DNA of 64,000 nt from Myrica gale (Eukaryota > Streptophyta > Magnoliopsida > Fagales > Myricaceae). Made by a program: the position numbers and the translations under genes. The stretch covers positions 12,214,001-12,278,000 of the forward strand of contig OZ005608.1 of assembly GCA_963930655.1 (NCBI GenBank), given 5' to 3'. Positions within the stretch are counted from its first letter, which is position 1, and the number at the start of each line of letters is the position of its first letter. The notes below the pieces were generated by a model. That model was given only the letters and a program-made list of their open reading frames with translations. It was not told the DNA's origin and did no database searches. Below, piece after piece: positions 32,239 through 44,144 of this stretch.

Positions 32239-32357
32239 GGGTGCGATCATACCAGCACTAATGCACCGGATCCCATCAGAACTCCGCAGTTAAGCGTGCT
32301 TGGGCGAGAGTAGTACTAGGATGGGTGACCTCCTGGGAAGTCCTCGTGTTGCACCCC
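32239..32357 (+). rRNA. 5S rRNA: 5S rRNA gene, copy 82, consensus
   Basis: f-like spacer with a private ACATTGGGAAC and AACAAACATAAC. Confidence 0.97.
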
Positions 32358-32635
32358 AACATCTTTTTTCCCGCCCCCGAGAAGATTTTCGTGCGGAAAA
32401 AATATTTATCTGAACGGGATTAGATTTCCGCCGGTATTTGGAAACACTCCACTTTTCCGGTGCGAAAAAAGAAGACGAAAACTACATGGCGAACTTTTGA
32501 TTTTTCAAAAACTCGGATATTTTTTTGTCGCAATTCGGCGCGAAAAACCTCTTTCAGCGACGTTGAATACCCGTGAATGGATGTATTTCCCCTGTGAGAG
32601 GGATCCATATAAGAAATCATTGCAACAACCATAAC

Positions 32636-32754
32636 GGGTGCGATCATACCAGCACTAATGCACCGGATCCCATCAGAACTCCGCAGTTAAGCGTGCTTGG
32701 GCGAGAGTAGTACTAGGATGGGTGACCTCCTGGGAAGTCCTCGTGTTGCACCCC
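32636..32754 (+). rRNA. 5S rRNA: 5S rRNA gene, copy 83, consensus
   Basis: b spacer; opens the 7-unit block. Confidence 0.97.
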
Positions 32755-33032
32755 AACATCTTTTTTCCCGCCCCCGAGAAGATTTTCGTGCGGAAAAAAT
32801 ATTTATCTGAACGGGATTAGATTTCCGCCGGTATTTGGAAACACTCCACTTTTCCGGTGCGAAAAAAGAAGACGAAAACTACATGGCGAACTTTTGATTT
32901 TTCAAAAACTCGGATATTTTTTTGTCGCAATTCGGCGCGAAAAAGATCCTTCAGCGACGTTGAATACCCGTGAATGGATGTATTTCCCCTGTGAGAGGGA
33001 TCCATATAAGAAATCATTGCAACAACCATAAC

Positions 33033-33151
33033 GGGTGCGATCATACCAGCACTAATGCACCGGATCCCATCAGAACTCCGCAGTTAAGCGTGCTTGGGCG
33101 AGAGTAGTACTAGGATGGGTGACCTCCTGGGAAGTCCTCGTGTTGCACCCC
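33033..33151 (+). rRNA. 5S rRNA: 5S rRNA gene, copy 84, consensus
   Basis: c spacer, single here where the previous block has two. Confidence 0.97.
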
Positions 33152-33429
33152 AACATCTTTTTTCCCGCCCCCGAGAAGATTTTCGTGCGGAAAAAATATT
33201 TATCTGAACGGGATTAGATTTCCGCCGGTATTTGGAAACACTCCACTTTTCCGGTGCGAAAAAAGAAGACGAAAACTACATGGCGAACTTTTGATTTTTC
33301 AAAAACTCGGATATTTTTTTGTCGCAATTCGGCGCGAAAAACCTCTTTCAGCGACGTTGAATACCCGTGAATGGATGTATTTCCCCTGTGAGAGGGATCC
33401 ATATAAGAAATTATTGCAACAAACATAAC

Positions 33430-33548
33430 GGGTGCGATCATACCAGCACTAATGCACCGGATCCCATCAGAACTCCGCAGTTAAGCGTGCTTGGGCGAGA
33501 GTAGTACTAGGATGGGTGACCTCCTGGGAAGTCCTCGTGTTGCACCCC
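33430..33548 (+). rRNA. 5S rRNA: 5S rRNA gene, copy 85, consensus
   Basis: d spacer with normal gene; paralogue of copy 78. Confidence 0.97.
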
Positions 33549-33826
33549 AACATCTTTTTTCCCGCCCCCGAGAAGATTTTCGTGCGGAAAAAATATTTAT
33601 CTGAACGGGATTAGATTTCCGCCGGTATTTGGAAACACTCCACTTTTCCGGTGCGAAAAAAGAAGACGAAAACTACATGGCGAACTTTTGATTTTTCAAA
33701 AACTCGGATATTTTTTTGTCGCAATTCGGCGCGAAAAACCTCTTTCAGCGACGTTGAATACCCGTGAATGGATGTATTTCCCCTGTGAGAGGGATCCATA
33801 TAAGAAATCATTGCAACAAACATAAC

Positions 33827-33945
33827 GGGTGCGATCATACCAGCACTAATGCACCGGATCCCATCAGAACTCCGCAGTTAAGCGTGCTTGGGCGAGAGTA
33901 GTACTAGGATGGGTGACCTCCTGGGAAGTCCTCGTGTTGCACCCC
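33827..33945 (+). rRNA. 5S rRNA: 5S rRNA gene, copy 86, consensus
   Basis: a spacer. Confidence 0.97.
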
Positions 33946-34223
33946 AACATCTTTTTTCCCGCCCCCGAGAAGATTTTCGTGCGGAAAAAATATTTATCTG
34001 AACGGGATTAGATTTCCGCCGGTATTTGGAAACACTCCACTTTTCCGGTGCGAAAAAAGAAGACGAAAACTACATGGCGAACTTTTGATTTTTCAAAAAC
34101 TCGGATATTTTTTTGTCGCAATTCGGCGCGAAAAAGCTCTTTCAGCGACGTTGAATACCCGTGAATGGATGTATTTCCCCTGTGAGAGGGATCCATATAA
34201 GAAATCATTGCAACAAACATAAC

Positions 34224-34342
34224 GGGTGCGATCATACCAGCACTAATGCACCGGATCCCATCAGAACTCCGCAGTTAAGCGTGCTTGGGCGAGAGTAGTA
34301 CTAGGATGGGTGACCTCCTGGGAAGTCCTCGTGTTGCACCCC
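34224..34342 (+). rRNA. 5S rRNA: 5S rRNA gene, copy 87, consensus
   Basis: e spacer; leftmost unit that still aligns with the region 13,890 bp downstream. Confidence 0.97.
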
Positions 34343-34620
34343 AACATCTTTTTTCCCGCCCCCGAGAAGATTTTCGTGCGGAAAAAATATTTATCTGAAC
34401 GGGATTAGATTTCCGCCGGTATTTGGAAACACTCCACTTTTCCGGTGCGAAAAAAGAAGACGAAAACTACATGGCGAACTTTTGATTTTTCAAAAACTCG
34501 GATATTTTTTTGTCGCAATTCGGCGCGAAAAACCTCTTTCAGCGACGTTGAATACCCGTGAATGGATGTATTTCCCCTGTGAGAGGGATCCATATAAGAA
34601 ATCATTGCAACAAACATAAC

Positions 34621-34739
34621 GGGTGCGATCATACCAGCACTAATGCACCGGATCCCATCAGAACTCCGCAGTTAAGCGTGCTTGGGCGAGAGTAGTACTA
34701 GGATGGGTGACCTCCTGGGAAGTCCTCGTGTTGCACCCC
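34621..34739 (+). rRNA. 5S rRNA: 5S rRNA gene, copy 88, consensus
   Basis: a spacer. Confidence 0.97.
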
Positions 34740-35017
34740 AACATCTTTTTTCCCGCCCCCGAGAAGATTTTCGTGCGGAAAAAATATTTATCTGAACGGG
34801 ATTAGATTTCCGCCGGTATTTGGAAACACTCCACTTTTCCGGTGCGAAAAAAGAAGACGAAAACTACATGGGGAACTTTTGATTTTTCAAAAACTCGGAT
34901 ATTTTTTTGTCGCAATTCGGCGCGAAAAACCTCTTTCAGCGACGTTGAATACCCGTGAATGGATGTATTTCCCCTGTGAGAGGGATCCATATAAGAAATC
35001 ATTGCAACAACCATAAC

Positions 35018-35136
35018 GGGTGCGATCATACCAGCACTAATGCACCGGATCCCATCAGAACTCCGCAGTTAAGCGTGCTTGGGCGAGAGTAGTACTAGGA
35101 TGGGTGACCTCCTGGGAAGTCCTCGTGTTGCACCCC
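35018..35136 (+). rRNA. 5S rRNA: 5S rRNA gene, copy 89, consensus
   Basis: f spacer (ATGGGGAAC); opens superblock copy 1. Confidence 0.97.
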
Positions 35137-35414
35137 AACATCTTTTTTCCCGCCCCCGAGAAGATTTTCGTGCGGAAAAAATATTTATCTGAACGGGATT
35201 AGATTTCCGCCGGTATTTGGAAACACTCCACTTTTCCGGTGCGAAAAAAGAAGACGAAAACTACATGGCGAATTTTTGATTTTTCAAAAACTCGGATATT
35301 TTTTTGTCGCAATTCGGCGCGAAAAAGATCCTTCAGCGACGTTGAATACCCGTGAATGGATGTATTTCCCCTGTGAGAGGGATCCATATAAGAAATCATT
35401 GCAACAACCATAAC

Positions 35415-35533
35415 GGGTGCGATCATACCAGCACTAATGCACCGGATCCCATCAGAACTCCGCAGTTAAGCGTGCTTGGGCGAGAGTAGTACTAGGATGG
35501 GTGACCTCCTGGGAAGTCCTCGTGTTGCACCCC
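35415..35533 (+). rRNA. 5S rRNA: 5S rRNA gene, copy 90, consensus
   Basis: c' spacer (GCGAATTTTTG). Confidence 0.97.
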
Positions 35534-35811
35534 AACATCTTTTTTCCCGCCCCCGAGAAGATTTTCGTGCGGAAAAAATATTTATCTGAACGGGATTAGA
35601 TTTCCGCCGGTATTTGGAAACACTCCACTTTTCCGGTGCGAAAAAAGAAGACGAAAACTACATGGCGAACTTTTGATTTTTCAAAAACTCGGATATTTTT
35701 TTGTCGCAATTCGGCGCGAAAAAGATCCTTCAGCGACGTTGAATACCCGTGAATGGATGTATTTCCCCTGTGAGAGGGATCCATATAAGAAATCATTGCA
35801 ACAACCATAAC

Positions 35812-35930
35812 GGGTGCGATCATACCAGCACTAATGCACCGGATCCCATCAGAACTCCGCAGTTAAGCGTGCTTGGGCGAGAGTAGTACTAGGATGGGTG
35901 ACCTCCTGGGAAGTCCTCGTGTTGCACCCC
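35812..35930 (+). rRNA. 5S rRNA: 5S rRNA gene, copy 91, consensus
   Basis: c spacer. Confidence 0.97.
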
Positions 35931-36208
35931 AACATCTTTTTTCCCGCCCCCGAGAAGATTTTCGTGCGGAAAAAATATTTATCTGAACGGGATTAGATTT
36001 CCGCCGGTATTTGGAAACACTCCACTTTTCCGGTGCGAAAAAAGAAGACGAAAACTACATGGCGAACTTTTGATTTTTCAAAAACTCGGATATTTTTTTG
36101 TCGCAATTCGGCGCGAAAAACCTCTTTCAGCGACGTTGAATACCCGTGAATGGATGTATTTCCCCTGTGAGAGGGATCCATATAAGAAATTATTGCAACA
36201 ACCATAAC

Positions 36209-36327
36209 GGGTGCGATCATACCAGCACTAATGCACCGGATCCCATCAGAACTCCGCAGGTATGCGTGCTTGGGCGAGAGTAGTACTAGGATGGGTGACC
36301 TCCTGGGAAGTCCTCGTGTTGCACCCC
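36209..36327 (+). rRNA. 5S rRNA: 5S rRNA gene, copy 92, T52G A55T
   Basis: Box A reads GGTATGCG as in the domain 1 four-change class, but positions 66 and 86 are consensus. d2 spacer; followed by GTGCGG and only five A, giving a 396-bp interval. First of eight such units. Confidence 0.93.
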
Positions 36328-36604
36328 AACATCTTTTTTCCCGCCCCCGAGAAGATTTTCGTGCGGAAAAATATTTATCTGAACGGGATTAGATTTCCGC
36401 CGGTATTTGGAAACACTCCACTTTTCCGGTGCGAAAAAAGAAGACGAAAACTACATGGCGAACTTTTGATTTTTCAAAAACTCGGATATTTTTTTGTCGC
36501 AATTCGGCGCGAAAAAGCTCTTTCAGCGACGTTGAATACCCGTGAATGGATGTATTTCCCCTGTGAGAGGGATCCATATAAGAAATCATTGCAACAAACA
36601 TAAC

Positions 36605-36723
36605 GGGTGCGATCATACCAGCACTAATGCACCGGATCCCATCAGAACTCCGCAGTTAAGCGTGCTTGGGCGAGAGTAGTACTAGGATGGGTGACCTCCT
36701 GGGAAGTCCTCGTGTTGCACCCC
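36605..36723 (+). rRNA. 5S rRNA: 5S rRNA gene, copy 93, consensus
   Basis: e spacer, shortened by one A. Confidence 0.97.
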
Positions 36724-37001
36724 AACATCTTTTTTCCCGCCCCCGAGAAGATTTTCGTGCGGAAAAAATATTTATCTGAACGGGATTAGATTTCCGCCGG
36801 TATTTGGAAACACTCCACTTTTCCGGTGCGAAAAAAGAAGACGAAAACTACATGGCGAACTTTTGATTTTTCAAAAACTCGGATATTTTTTTGTCGCAAT
36901 TCGGCGCGAAAAACCTCTTTCAGCGACGTTGAATACCCGTGAATGGATGTATTTCCCCTGTGAGAGGGATCCATATAAGAAATCATTGCAACAAACATAA
37001 C

Positions 37002-37120
37002 GGGTGCGATCATACCAGCACTAATGCACCGGATCCCATCAGAACTCCGCAGTTAAGCGTGCTTGGGCGAGAGTAGTACTAGGATGGGTGACCTCCTGGG
37101 AAGTCCTCGTGTTGCACCCC
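37002..37120 (+). rRNA. 5S rRNA: 5S rRNA gene, copy 94, consensus
   Basis: a spacer. Confidence 0.97.
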
Positions 37121-37398
37121 AACATCTTTTTTCCCGCCCCCGAGAAGATTTTCGTGCGGAAAAAATATTTATCTGAACGGGATTAGATTTCCGCCGGTAT
37201 TTGGAAACACTCCACTTTTCCGGTGCGAAAAAAGAAGACGAAAACTACATGGGGAACTTTTGATTTTTCAAAAACTCGGATATTTTTTTGTCGCAATTCG
37301 GCGCGAAAAACCTCTTTCAGCGACGTTGAATACCCGTGAATGGATGTATTTCCCCTGTGAGAGGGATCCATATAAGAAATCATTGCAACAACCATAAC

Positions 37399-37517
37399 GG
37401 GTGCGATCATACCAGCACTAATGCACCGGATCCCATCAGAACTCCGCAGTTAAGCGTGCTTGGGCGAGAGTAGTACTAGGATGGGTGACCTCCTGGGAAG
37501 TCCTCGTGTTGCACCCC
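37399..37517 (+). rRNA. 5S rRNA: 5S rRNA gene, copy 95, consensus
   Basis: f spacer. Confidence 0.97.
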
Positions 37518-37795
37518 AACATCTTTTTTCCCGCCCCCGAGAAGATTTTCGTGCGGAAAAAATATTTATCTGAACGGGATTAGATTTCCGCCGGTATTTG
37601 GAAACACTCCACTTTTCCGGTGCGAAAAAAGAAGACGAAAACTACATGGCGAACTTTTGATTTTTCAAAAACTCGGATATTTTTTTGTCGCAATTCGGCG
37701 CGAAAAAGATCCTTCAGCGACGTTGAATACCCGTGAATGGATGTATTTCCCCTGTGAGAGGGATCCATATAAGAAATCATTGCAACAACCATAAC

Positions 37796-37914
37796 GGGTG
37801 CGATCATACCAGCACTAATGCACCGGATCCCATCAGAACTCCGCAGTTAAGCGTGCTTGGGCGAGAGTAGTACTAGGATGGGTGACCTCCTGGGAAGTCC
37901 TCGTGTTGCACCCC
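37796..37914 (+). rRNA. 5S rRNA: 5S rRNA gene, copy 96, consensus
   Basis: c spacer. Confidence 0.97.
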
Positions 37915-38192
37915 AACATCTTTTTTCCCGCCCCCGAGAAGATTTTCGTGCGGAAAAAATATTTATCTGAACGGGATTAGATTTCCGCCGGTATTTGGAA
38001 ACACTCCACTTTTCCGGTGCGAAAAAAGAAGACGAAAACTACATGGCGAACTTTTGATTTTTCAAAAACTCGGATATTTTTTTGTCGCAATTCGGCGCGA
38101 AAAAGATCCTTCAGCGACGTTGAATACCCGTGAATGGATGTATTTCCCCTGTGAGAGGGATCCATATAAGAAATCATTGCAACAACCATAAC

Positions 38193-38311
38193 GGGTGCGA
38201 TCATACCAGCACTAATGCACCGGATCCCATCAGAACTCCGCAGTTAAGCGTGCTTGGGCGAGAGTAGTACTAGGATGGGTGACCTCCTGGGAAGTCCTCG
38301 TGTTGCACCCC
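38193..38311 (+). rRNA. 5S rRNA: 5S rRNA gene, copy 97, consensus
   Basis: c spacer. Confidence 0.97.
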
Positions 38312-38589
38312 AACATCTTTTTTCCCGCCCCCGAGAAGATTTTCGTGCGGAAAAAATATTTATCTGAACGGGATTAGATTTCCGCCGGTATTTGGAAACA
38401 CTCCACTTTTCCGGTGCGAAAAAAGAAGACGAAAACTACATGGCGAACTTTTGATTTTTCAAAAACTCGGATATTTTTTTGTCGCAATTCGGCGCGAAAA
38501 ACCTCTTTCAGCGACGTTGAATACCCGTGAATGGATGTATTTCCCCTGTGAGAGGGATCCATATAAGAAATTATTGCAACAACCATAAC

Positions 38590-38708
38590 GGGTGCGATCA
38601 TACCAGCACTAATGCACCGGATCCCATCAGAACTCCGCAGGTATGCGTGCTTGGGCGAGAGTAGTACTAGGATGGGTGACCTCCTGGGAAGTCCTCGTGT
38701 TGCACCCC
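38590..38708 (+). rRNA. 5S rRNA: 5S rRNA gene, copy 98, T52G A55T
   Basis: d2 spacer; A5 flank; 2381 bp after copy 92. Confidence 0.93.
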
Positions 38709-38956
38709 AACATCTTTTTTCCCGCCCCCGAGAAGATTTTCGTGCGGAAAAATATTTATCTGAACGGGATTAGATTTCCGCCGGTATTTGGAAACACTCC
38801 ACTTTTCCGGTGCGAAAAAAGAAGACGAAAACTACATGGCGAACTTTTGATTTTTCAAAAACTCGGATATTTTTTTGTCGCAATTCGGCGCGAAAAAGCT
38901 CTTTCAGCGACGTTGAATACCCGTGAATGGATGTATTTCCCCTGTGAGAGGGATCC

Positions 38957-38962
38957 ATGTAA
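38957..38962 (+). promoter_or_regulatory. Damaged TATA-like element of copy 99
   Basis: Reads ATGTAA instead of ATATAA (A to G at -27, position 38959). I saw this change in no other copy, and the paralogous position in the downstream superblock (52849) is normal. Confidence 0.75.
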
Positions 38963-38985
38963 GAAATCATTGCAACAAACATAAC

Positions 38986-39104
38986 GGGTGCGATCATACC
39001 AGCACTAATGCACCGGATCCCATCAGAACTCCGCAGTTAAGCGTGCTTGGGCGAGAGTAGTACTAGGATGGGTGACCTCCTGGGAAGTCCTCGTGTTGCA
39101 CCCC
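38986..39104 (+). rRNA. 5S rRNA: 5S rRNA gene, copy 99, consensus
   Basis: e spacer. The TATA-like element is damaged (ATGTAA, A-27G), so initiation may be weaker despite a normal gene. Confidence 0.96.
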
Positions 39105-39382
39105 AACATCTTTTTTCCCGCCCCCGAGAAGATTTTCGTGCGGAAAAAATATTTATCTGAACGGGATTAGATTTCCGCCGGTATTTGGAAACACTCCACT
39201 TTTCCGGTGCGAAAAAAGAAGACGAAAACTACATGGCGAACTTTTGATTTTTCAAAAACTCGGATATTTTTTTGTCGCAATTCGGCGCGAAAAACCTCTT
39301 TCAGCGACGTTGAATACCCGTGAATGGATGTATTTCCCCTGTGAGAGGGATCCATATAAGAAATCATTGCAACAAACATAAC

Positions 39383-39501
39383 GGGTGCGATCATACCAGC
39401 ACTAATGCACCGGATCCCATCAGAACTCCGCAGTTAAGCGTGCTTGGGCGAGAGTAGTACTAGGATGGGTGACCTCCTGGGAAGTCCTCGTGTTGCACCC
39501 C
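39383..39501 (+). rRNA. 5S rRNA: 5S rRNA gene, copy 100, consensus
   Basis: a spacer. Confidence 0.97.
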
Positions 39502-39779
39502 AACATCTTTTTTCCCGCCCCCGAGAAGATTTTCGTGCGGAAAAAATATTTATCTGAACGGGATTAGATTTCCGCCGGTATTTGGAAACACTCCACTTTT
39601 CCGGTGCGAAAAAAGAAGACGAAAACTACATGGCGAACTTTTGATTTTTCAAAAACTCGGATATTTTTTTGTCGCAATTCGGCGCGAAAAACCTCTTTCA
39701 GCGACGTTGAATACCCGTGAATGGATGTATTTCCCCTGTGAGAGGGATCCATATAAGAAATCATTGCAACAACCATAAC

Positions 39780-39898
39780 GGGTGCGATCATACCAGCACT
39801 AATGCACCGGATCCCATCAGAACTCCGCAGTTAAGCGTGCTTGGGCGAGAGTAGTACTAGGATGGGTGACCTCCTGGGAAGTCCTCGTGTTGCACCCC
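39780..39898 (+). rRNA. 5S rRNA: 5S rRNA gene, copy 101, consensus
   Basis: b spacer; opens the 2778-bp block. Confidence 0.97.
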
Positions 39899-40176
39899 AA
39901 CATCTTTTTTCCCGCCCCCGAGAAGATTTTCGTGCGGAAAAAATATTTATCTGAACGGGATTAGATTTCCGCCGGTATTTGGAAACACTCCACTTTTCCG
40001 GTGCGAAAAAAGAAGACGAAAACTACATGGCGAACTTTTGATTTTTCAAAAACTCGGATATTTTTTTGTCGCAATTCGGCGCGAAAAACCTCTTTCAGCG
40101 ACGTTGAATACCCGTGAATGGATGTATTTCCCCTGTGAGAGGGATCCATATAAGAAATCATTGCAACAACCATAAC

Positions 40177-40295
40177 GGGTGCGATCATACCAGCACTAAT
40201 GCACCGGATCCCATCAGAACTCCGCAGTTAAGCGTGCTTGGGCGAGAGTAGTACTAGGATGGGTGACCTCCTGGGAAGTCCTCGTGTTGCACCCC
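40177..40295 (+). rRNA. 5S rRNA: 5S rRNA gene, copy 102, consensus
   Basis: b spacer. Confidence 0.97.
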
Positions 40296-40573
40296 AACAT
40301 CTTTTTTCCCGCCCCCGAGAAGATTTTCGTGCGGAAAAAATATTTATCTGAACGGGATTAGATTTCCGCCGGTATTTGGAAACACTCCACTTTTCCGGTG
40401 CGAAAAAAGAAGACGAAAACTACATGGCGAACTTTTGATTTTTCAAAAACTCGGATATTTTTTTGTCGCAATTCGGCGCGAAAAAGATCCTTCAGCGACG
40501 TTGAATACCCGTGAATGGATGTATTTCCCCTGTGAGAGGGATCCATATAAGAAATCATTGCAACAACCATAAC

Positions 40574-40692
40574 GGGTGCGATCATACCAGCACTAATGCA
40601 CCGGATCCCATCAGAACTCCGCAGTTAAGCGTGCTTGGGCGAGAGTAGTACTAGGATGGGTGACCTCCTGGGAAGTCCTCGTGTTGCACCCC
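40574..40692 (+). rRNA. 5S rRNA: 5S rRNA gene, copy 103, consensus
   Basis: c spacer; first unit of the 1984-bp segment that was duplicated. Confidence 0.97.
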
Positions 40693-40970
40693 AACATCTT
40701 TTTTCCCGCCCCCGAGAAGATTTTCGTGCGGAAAAAATATTTATCTGAACGGGATTAGATTTCCGCCGGTATTTGGAAACACTCCACTTTTCCGGTGCGA
40801 AAAAAGAAGACGAAAACTACATGGCGAACTTTTGATTTTTCAAAAACTCGGATATTTTTTTGTCGCAATTCGGCGCGAAAAAGATCCTTCAGCGACGTTG
40901 AATACCCGTGAATGGATGTATTTCCCCTGTGAGAGGGATCCATATAAGAAATCATTGCAACAACCATAAC

Positions 40971-41089
40971 GGGTGCGATCATACCAGCACTAATGCACCG
41001 GATCCCATCAGAACTCCGCAGTTAAGCGTGCTTGGGCGAGAGTAGTACTAGGATGGGTGACCTCCTGGGAAGTCCTCGTGTTGCACCCC
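40971..41089 (+). rRNA. 5S rRNA: 5S rRNA gene, copy 104, consensus
   Basis: c spacer. Confidence 0.97.
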
Positions 41090-41367
41090 AACATCTTTTT
41101 TCCCGCCCCCGAGAAGATTTTCGTGCGGAAAAAATATTTATCTGAACGGGATTAGATTTCCGCCGGTATTTGGAAACACTCCACTTTTCCGGTGCGAAAA
41201 AAGAAGACGAAAACTACATGGCGAACTTTTGATTTTTCAAAAACTCGGATATTTTTTTGTCGCAATTCGGCGCGAAAAACCTCTTTCAGCGACGTTGAAT
41301 ACCCGTGAATGGATGTATTTCCCCTGTGAGAGGGATCCATATAAGAAATTATTGCAACAACCATAAC

Positions 41368-41486
41368 GGGTGCGATCATACCAGCACTAATGCACCGGAT
41401 CCCATCAGAACTCCGCAGGTATGCGTGCTTGGGCGAGAGTAGTACTAGGATGGGTGACCTCCTGGGAAGTCCTCGTGTTGCACCCC
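41368..41486 (+). rRNA. 5S rRNA: 5S rRNA gene, copy 105, T52G A55T
   Basis: d2 spacer; A5 flank. Confidence 0.93.
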
Positions 41487-41763
41487 AACATCTTTTTTCC
41501 CGCCCCCGAGAAGATTTTCGTGCGGAAAAATATTTATCTGAACGGGATTAGATTTCTGCCGGTATTTGGAAACACTCCACTTTTCCGGTGCGAAAAAAGA
41601 AGACGAAAACTACATGGCGAACTTTTGATTTTTCAAAAACTCGGATATTTTTTTGTCGCAATTCGGCGCGAAAAAGCTCTTTCAGCGACGTTGAATACCC
41701 GTGAATGGATGTATTTCCCCTGTGAGAGGGATCCATATAAGAAATCATTGCAACAAACATAAC

Positions 41764-41882
41764 GGGTGCGATCATACCAGCACTAATGCACCGGATCCCA
41801 TCAGAACTCCGCAGTTAAGCGTGCTTGGGCGAGAGTAGTACTAGGATGGGTGACCTCCTGGGAAGTCCTCGTGTTGCACCCC
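41764..41882 (+). rRNA. 5S rRNA: 5S rRNA gene, copy 106, consensus
   Basis: e spacer with GATTTCTGCC (C to T at 41557), a mark shared only with copy 111. Confidence 0.97.
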
Positions 41883-42160
41883 AACATCTTTTTTCCCGCC
41901 CCCGAGAAGATTTTCGTGCGGAAAAAATATTTATCTGAACGGGATTAGATTTCCGCCGGTATTTGGAAACACTCCACTTTTCCGGTGCGAAAAAAGAAGA
42001 CGAAAACTACATGGCGAACTTTTGATTTTTCAAAAACTCGGATATTTTTTTGTCGCAATTCGGCGCGAAAAACCTCTTTCAGCGACGTTGAATACCCGTG
42101 AATGGATGTATTTCCCCTGTGAGAGGGATCCATATAAGAAATCATTGCAACAAACATAAC

Positions 42161-42279
42161 GGGAGCGATCATACCAGCACTAATGCACCGGATCCCATCA
42201 GAACTCCGCAGTTAAGCGTGCTTGGGCGAGAGTAGTACTAGGATGGGTGACCTCCTGGGAAGTCCTCGTGTTGCACCCC
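42161..42279 (+). rRNA. 5S rRNA: 5S rRNA gene, copy 107, T4A
   Basis: T4A breaks the T4-A115 pair in helix I. a spacer. Shared with copies 112 and 142. Confidence 0.94.
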
Positions 42280-42557
42280 AACATCTTTTTTCCCGCCCCC
42301 GAGAAGATTTTCGTGCGGAAAAAATATTTATCTGAACGGGATTAGATTTCCGCCGGTATTTGGAAACACTCCACTTTTCCGGTGCGAAAAAAGAAGACGA
42401 AAACTACATGGCGAACTTTTGATTTTTCAAAAACTCGGATATTTTTTTGTCGCAATTCGGCGCGAAAAAGATCCTTCAGCGACGTTGAATACCCGTGAAT
42501 GGATGTATTTCCCCTGTGAGAGGGATCCATATAAGAAATCATTGCAACAACCATAAC

Positions 42558-42676
42558 GGGTGCGATCATACCAGCACTAATGCACCGGATCCCATCAGAA
42601 CTCCGCAGTTAAGCGTGCTTGGGCGAGAGTAGTACTAGGATGGGTGACCTCCTGGGAAGTCCTCGTGTTGCACCCC
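42558..42676 (+). rRNA. 5S rRNA: 5S rRNA gene, copy 108, consensus
   Basis: c spacer. Confidence 0.97.
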
Positions 42677-42954
42677 AACATCTTTTTTCCCGCCCCCGAG
42701 AAGATTTTCGTGCGGAAAAAATATTTATCTGAACGGGATTAGATTTCCGCCGGTATTTGGAAACACTCCACTTTTCCGGTGCGAAAAAAGAAGACGAAAA
42801 CTACATGGCGAACTTTTGATTTTTCAAAAACTCGGATATTTTTTTGTCGCAATTCGGCGCGAAAAAGATCCTTCAGCGACGTTGAATACCCGTGAATGGA
42901 TGTATTTCCCCTGTGAGAGGGATCCATATAAGAAATCATTGCAACAACCATAAC

Positions 42955-43073
42955 GGGTGCGATCATACCAGCACTAATGCACCGGATCCCATCAGAACTC
43001 CGCAGTTAAGCGTGCTTGGGCGAGAGTAGTACTAGGATGGGTGACCTCCTGGGAAGTCCTCGTGTTGCACCCC
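42955..43073 (+). rRNA. 5S rRNA: 5S rRNA gene, copy 109, consensus
   Basis: c spacer. Confidence 0.97.
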
Positions 43074-43351
43074 AACATCTTTTTTCCCGCCCCCGAGAAG
43101 ATTTTCGTGCGGAAAAAATATTTATCTGAACGGGATTAGATTTCCGCCGGTATTTGGAAACACTCCACTTTTCCGGTGCGAAAAAAGAAGACGAAAACTA
43201 CATGGCGAACTTTTGATTTTTCAAAAACTCGGATATTTTTTTGTCGCAATTCGGCGCGAAAAACCTCTTTCAGCGACGTTGAATACCCGTGAATGGATGT
43301 ATTTCCCCTGTGAGAGGGATCCATATAAGAAATTATTGCAACAACCATAAC

Positions 43352-43470
43352 GGGTGCGATCATACCAGCACTAATGCACCGGATCCCATCAGAACTCCGC
43401 AGGTATGCGTGCTTGGGCGAGAGTAGTACTAGGATGGGTGACCTCCTGGGAAGTCCTCGTGTTGCACCCC
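43352..43470 (+). rRNA. 5S rRNA: 5S rRNA gene, copy 110, T52G A55T
   Basis: d2 spacer; A5 flank; 1984 bp after copy 105. Confidence 0.93.
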
Positions 43471-43747
43471 AACATCTTTTTTCCCGCCCCCGAGAAGATT
43501 TTCGTGCGGAAAAATATTTATCTGAACGGGATTAGATTTCTGCCGGTATTTGGAAACACTCCACTTTTCCGGTGCGAAAAAAGAAGACGAAAACTACATG
43601 GCGAACTTTTGATTTTTCAAAAACTCGGATATTTTTTTGTCGCAATTCGGCGCGAAAAAGCTCTTTCAGCGACGTTGAATACCCGTGAATGGATGTATTT
43701 CCCCTGTGAGAGGGATCCATATAAGAAATCATTGCAACAAACATAAC

Positions 43748-43866
43748 GGGTGCGATCATACCAGCACTAATGCACCGGATCCCATCAGAACTCCGCAGTT
43801 AAGCGTGCTTGGGCGAGAGTAGTACTAGGATGGGTGACCTCCTGGGAAGTCCTCGTGTTGCACCCC
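43748..43866 (+). rRNA. 5S rRNA: 5S rRNA gene, copy 111, consensus
   Basis: e spacer with the GATTTCTGCC mark at 43541. Confidence 0.97.
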
Positions 43867-44144
43867 AACATCTTTTTTCCCGCCCCCGAGAAGATTTTCG
43901 TGCGGAAAAAATATTTATCTGAACGGGATTAGATTTCCGCCGGTATTTGGAAACACTCCACTTTTCCGGTGCGAAAAAAGAAGACGAAAACTACATGGCG
44001 AACTTTTGATTTTTCAAAAACTCGGATATTTTTTTGTCGCAATTCGGCGCGAAAAACCTCTTTCAGCGACGTTGAATACCCGTGAATGGATGTATTTCCC
44101 CTGTGAGAGGGATCCATATAAGAAATCATTGCAACAAACATAAC

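Larger units (their letters stand above)
29182..35136 (+). repeat. HOR: 8-unit then 7-unit block of domain 2
   Basis: 29182-32357 reads b c c d a e a f-like and 32358-35136 reads b c d a e a f, so the second lacks one c unit. In these blocks the d unit has a normal gene, unlike the d2 units further right. The last unit of the first block has ATTGGGAAC where f has ATGGGGAAC. Confidence 0.75.
34740..42279 (+). repeat. Superblock copy 1 (7540 bp, 19 units)
   Basis: Three HOR blocks: f c' c d2 e a (34740-37120), f c c d2 e a (37121-39501), b b c c d2 e a (39502-42279). Each d2 unit has the T52G/A55T gene followed by a 396-bp interval. The last gene has T4A. The same order recurs 13,890 bp downstream. 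Confidence 0.9.
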
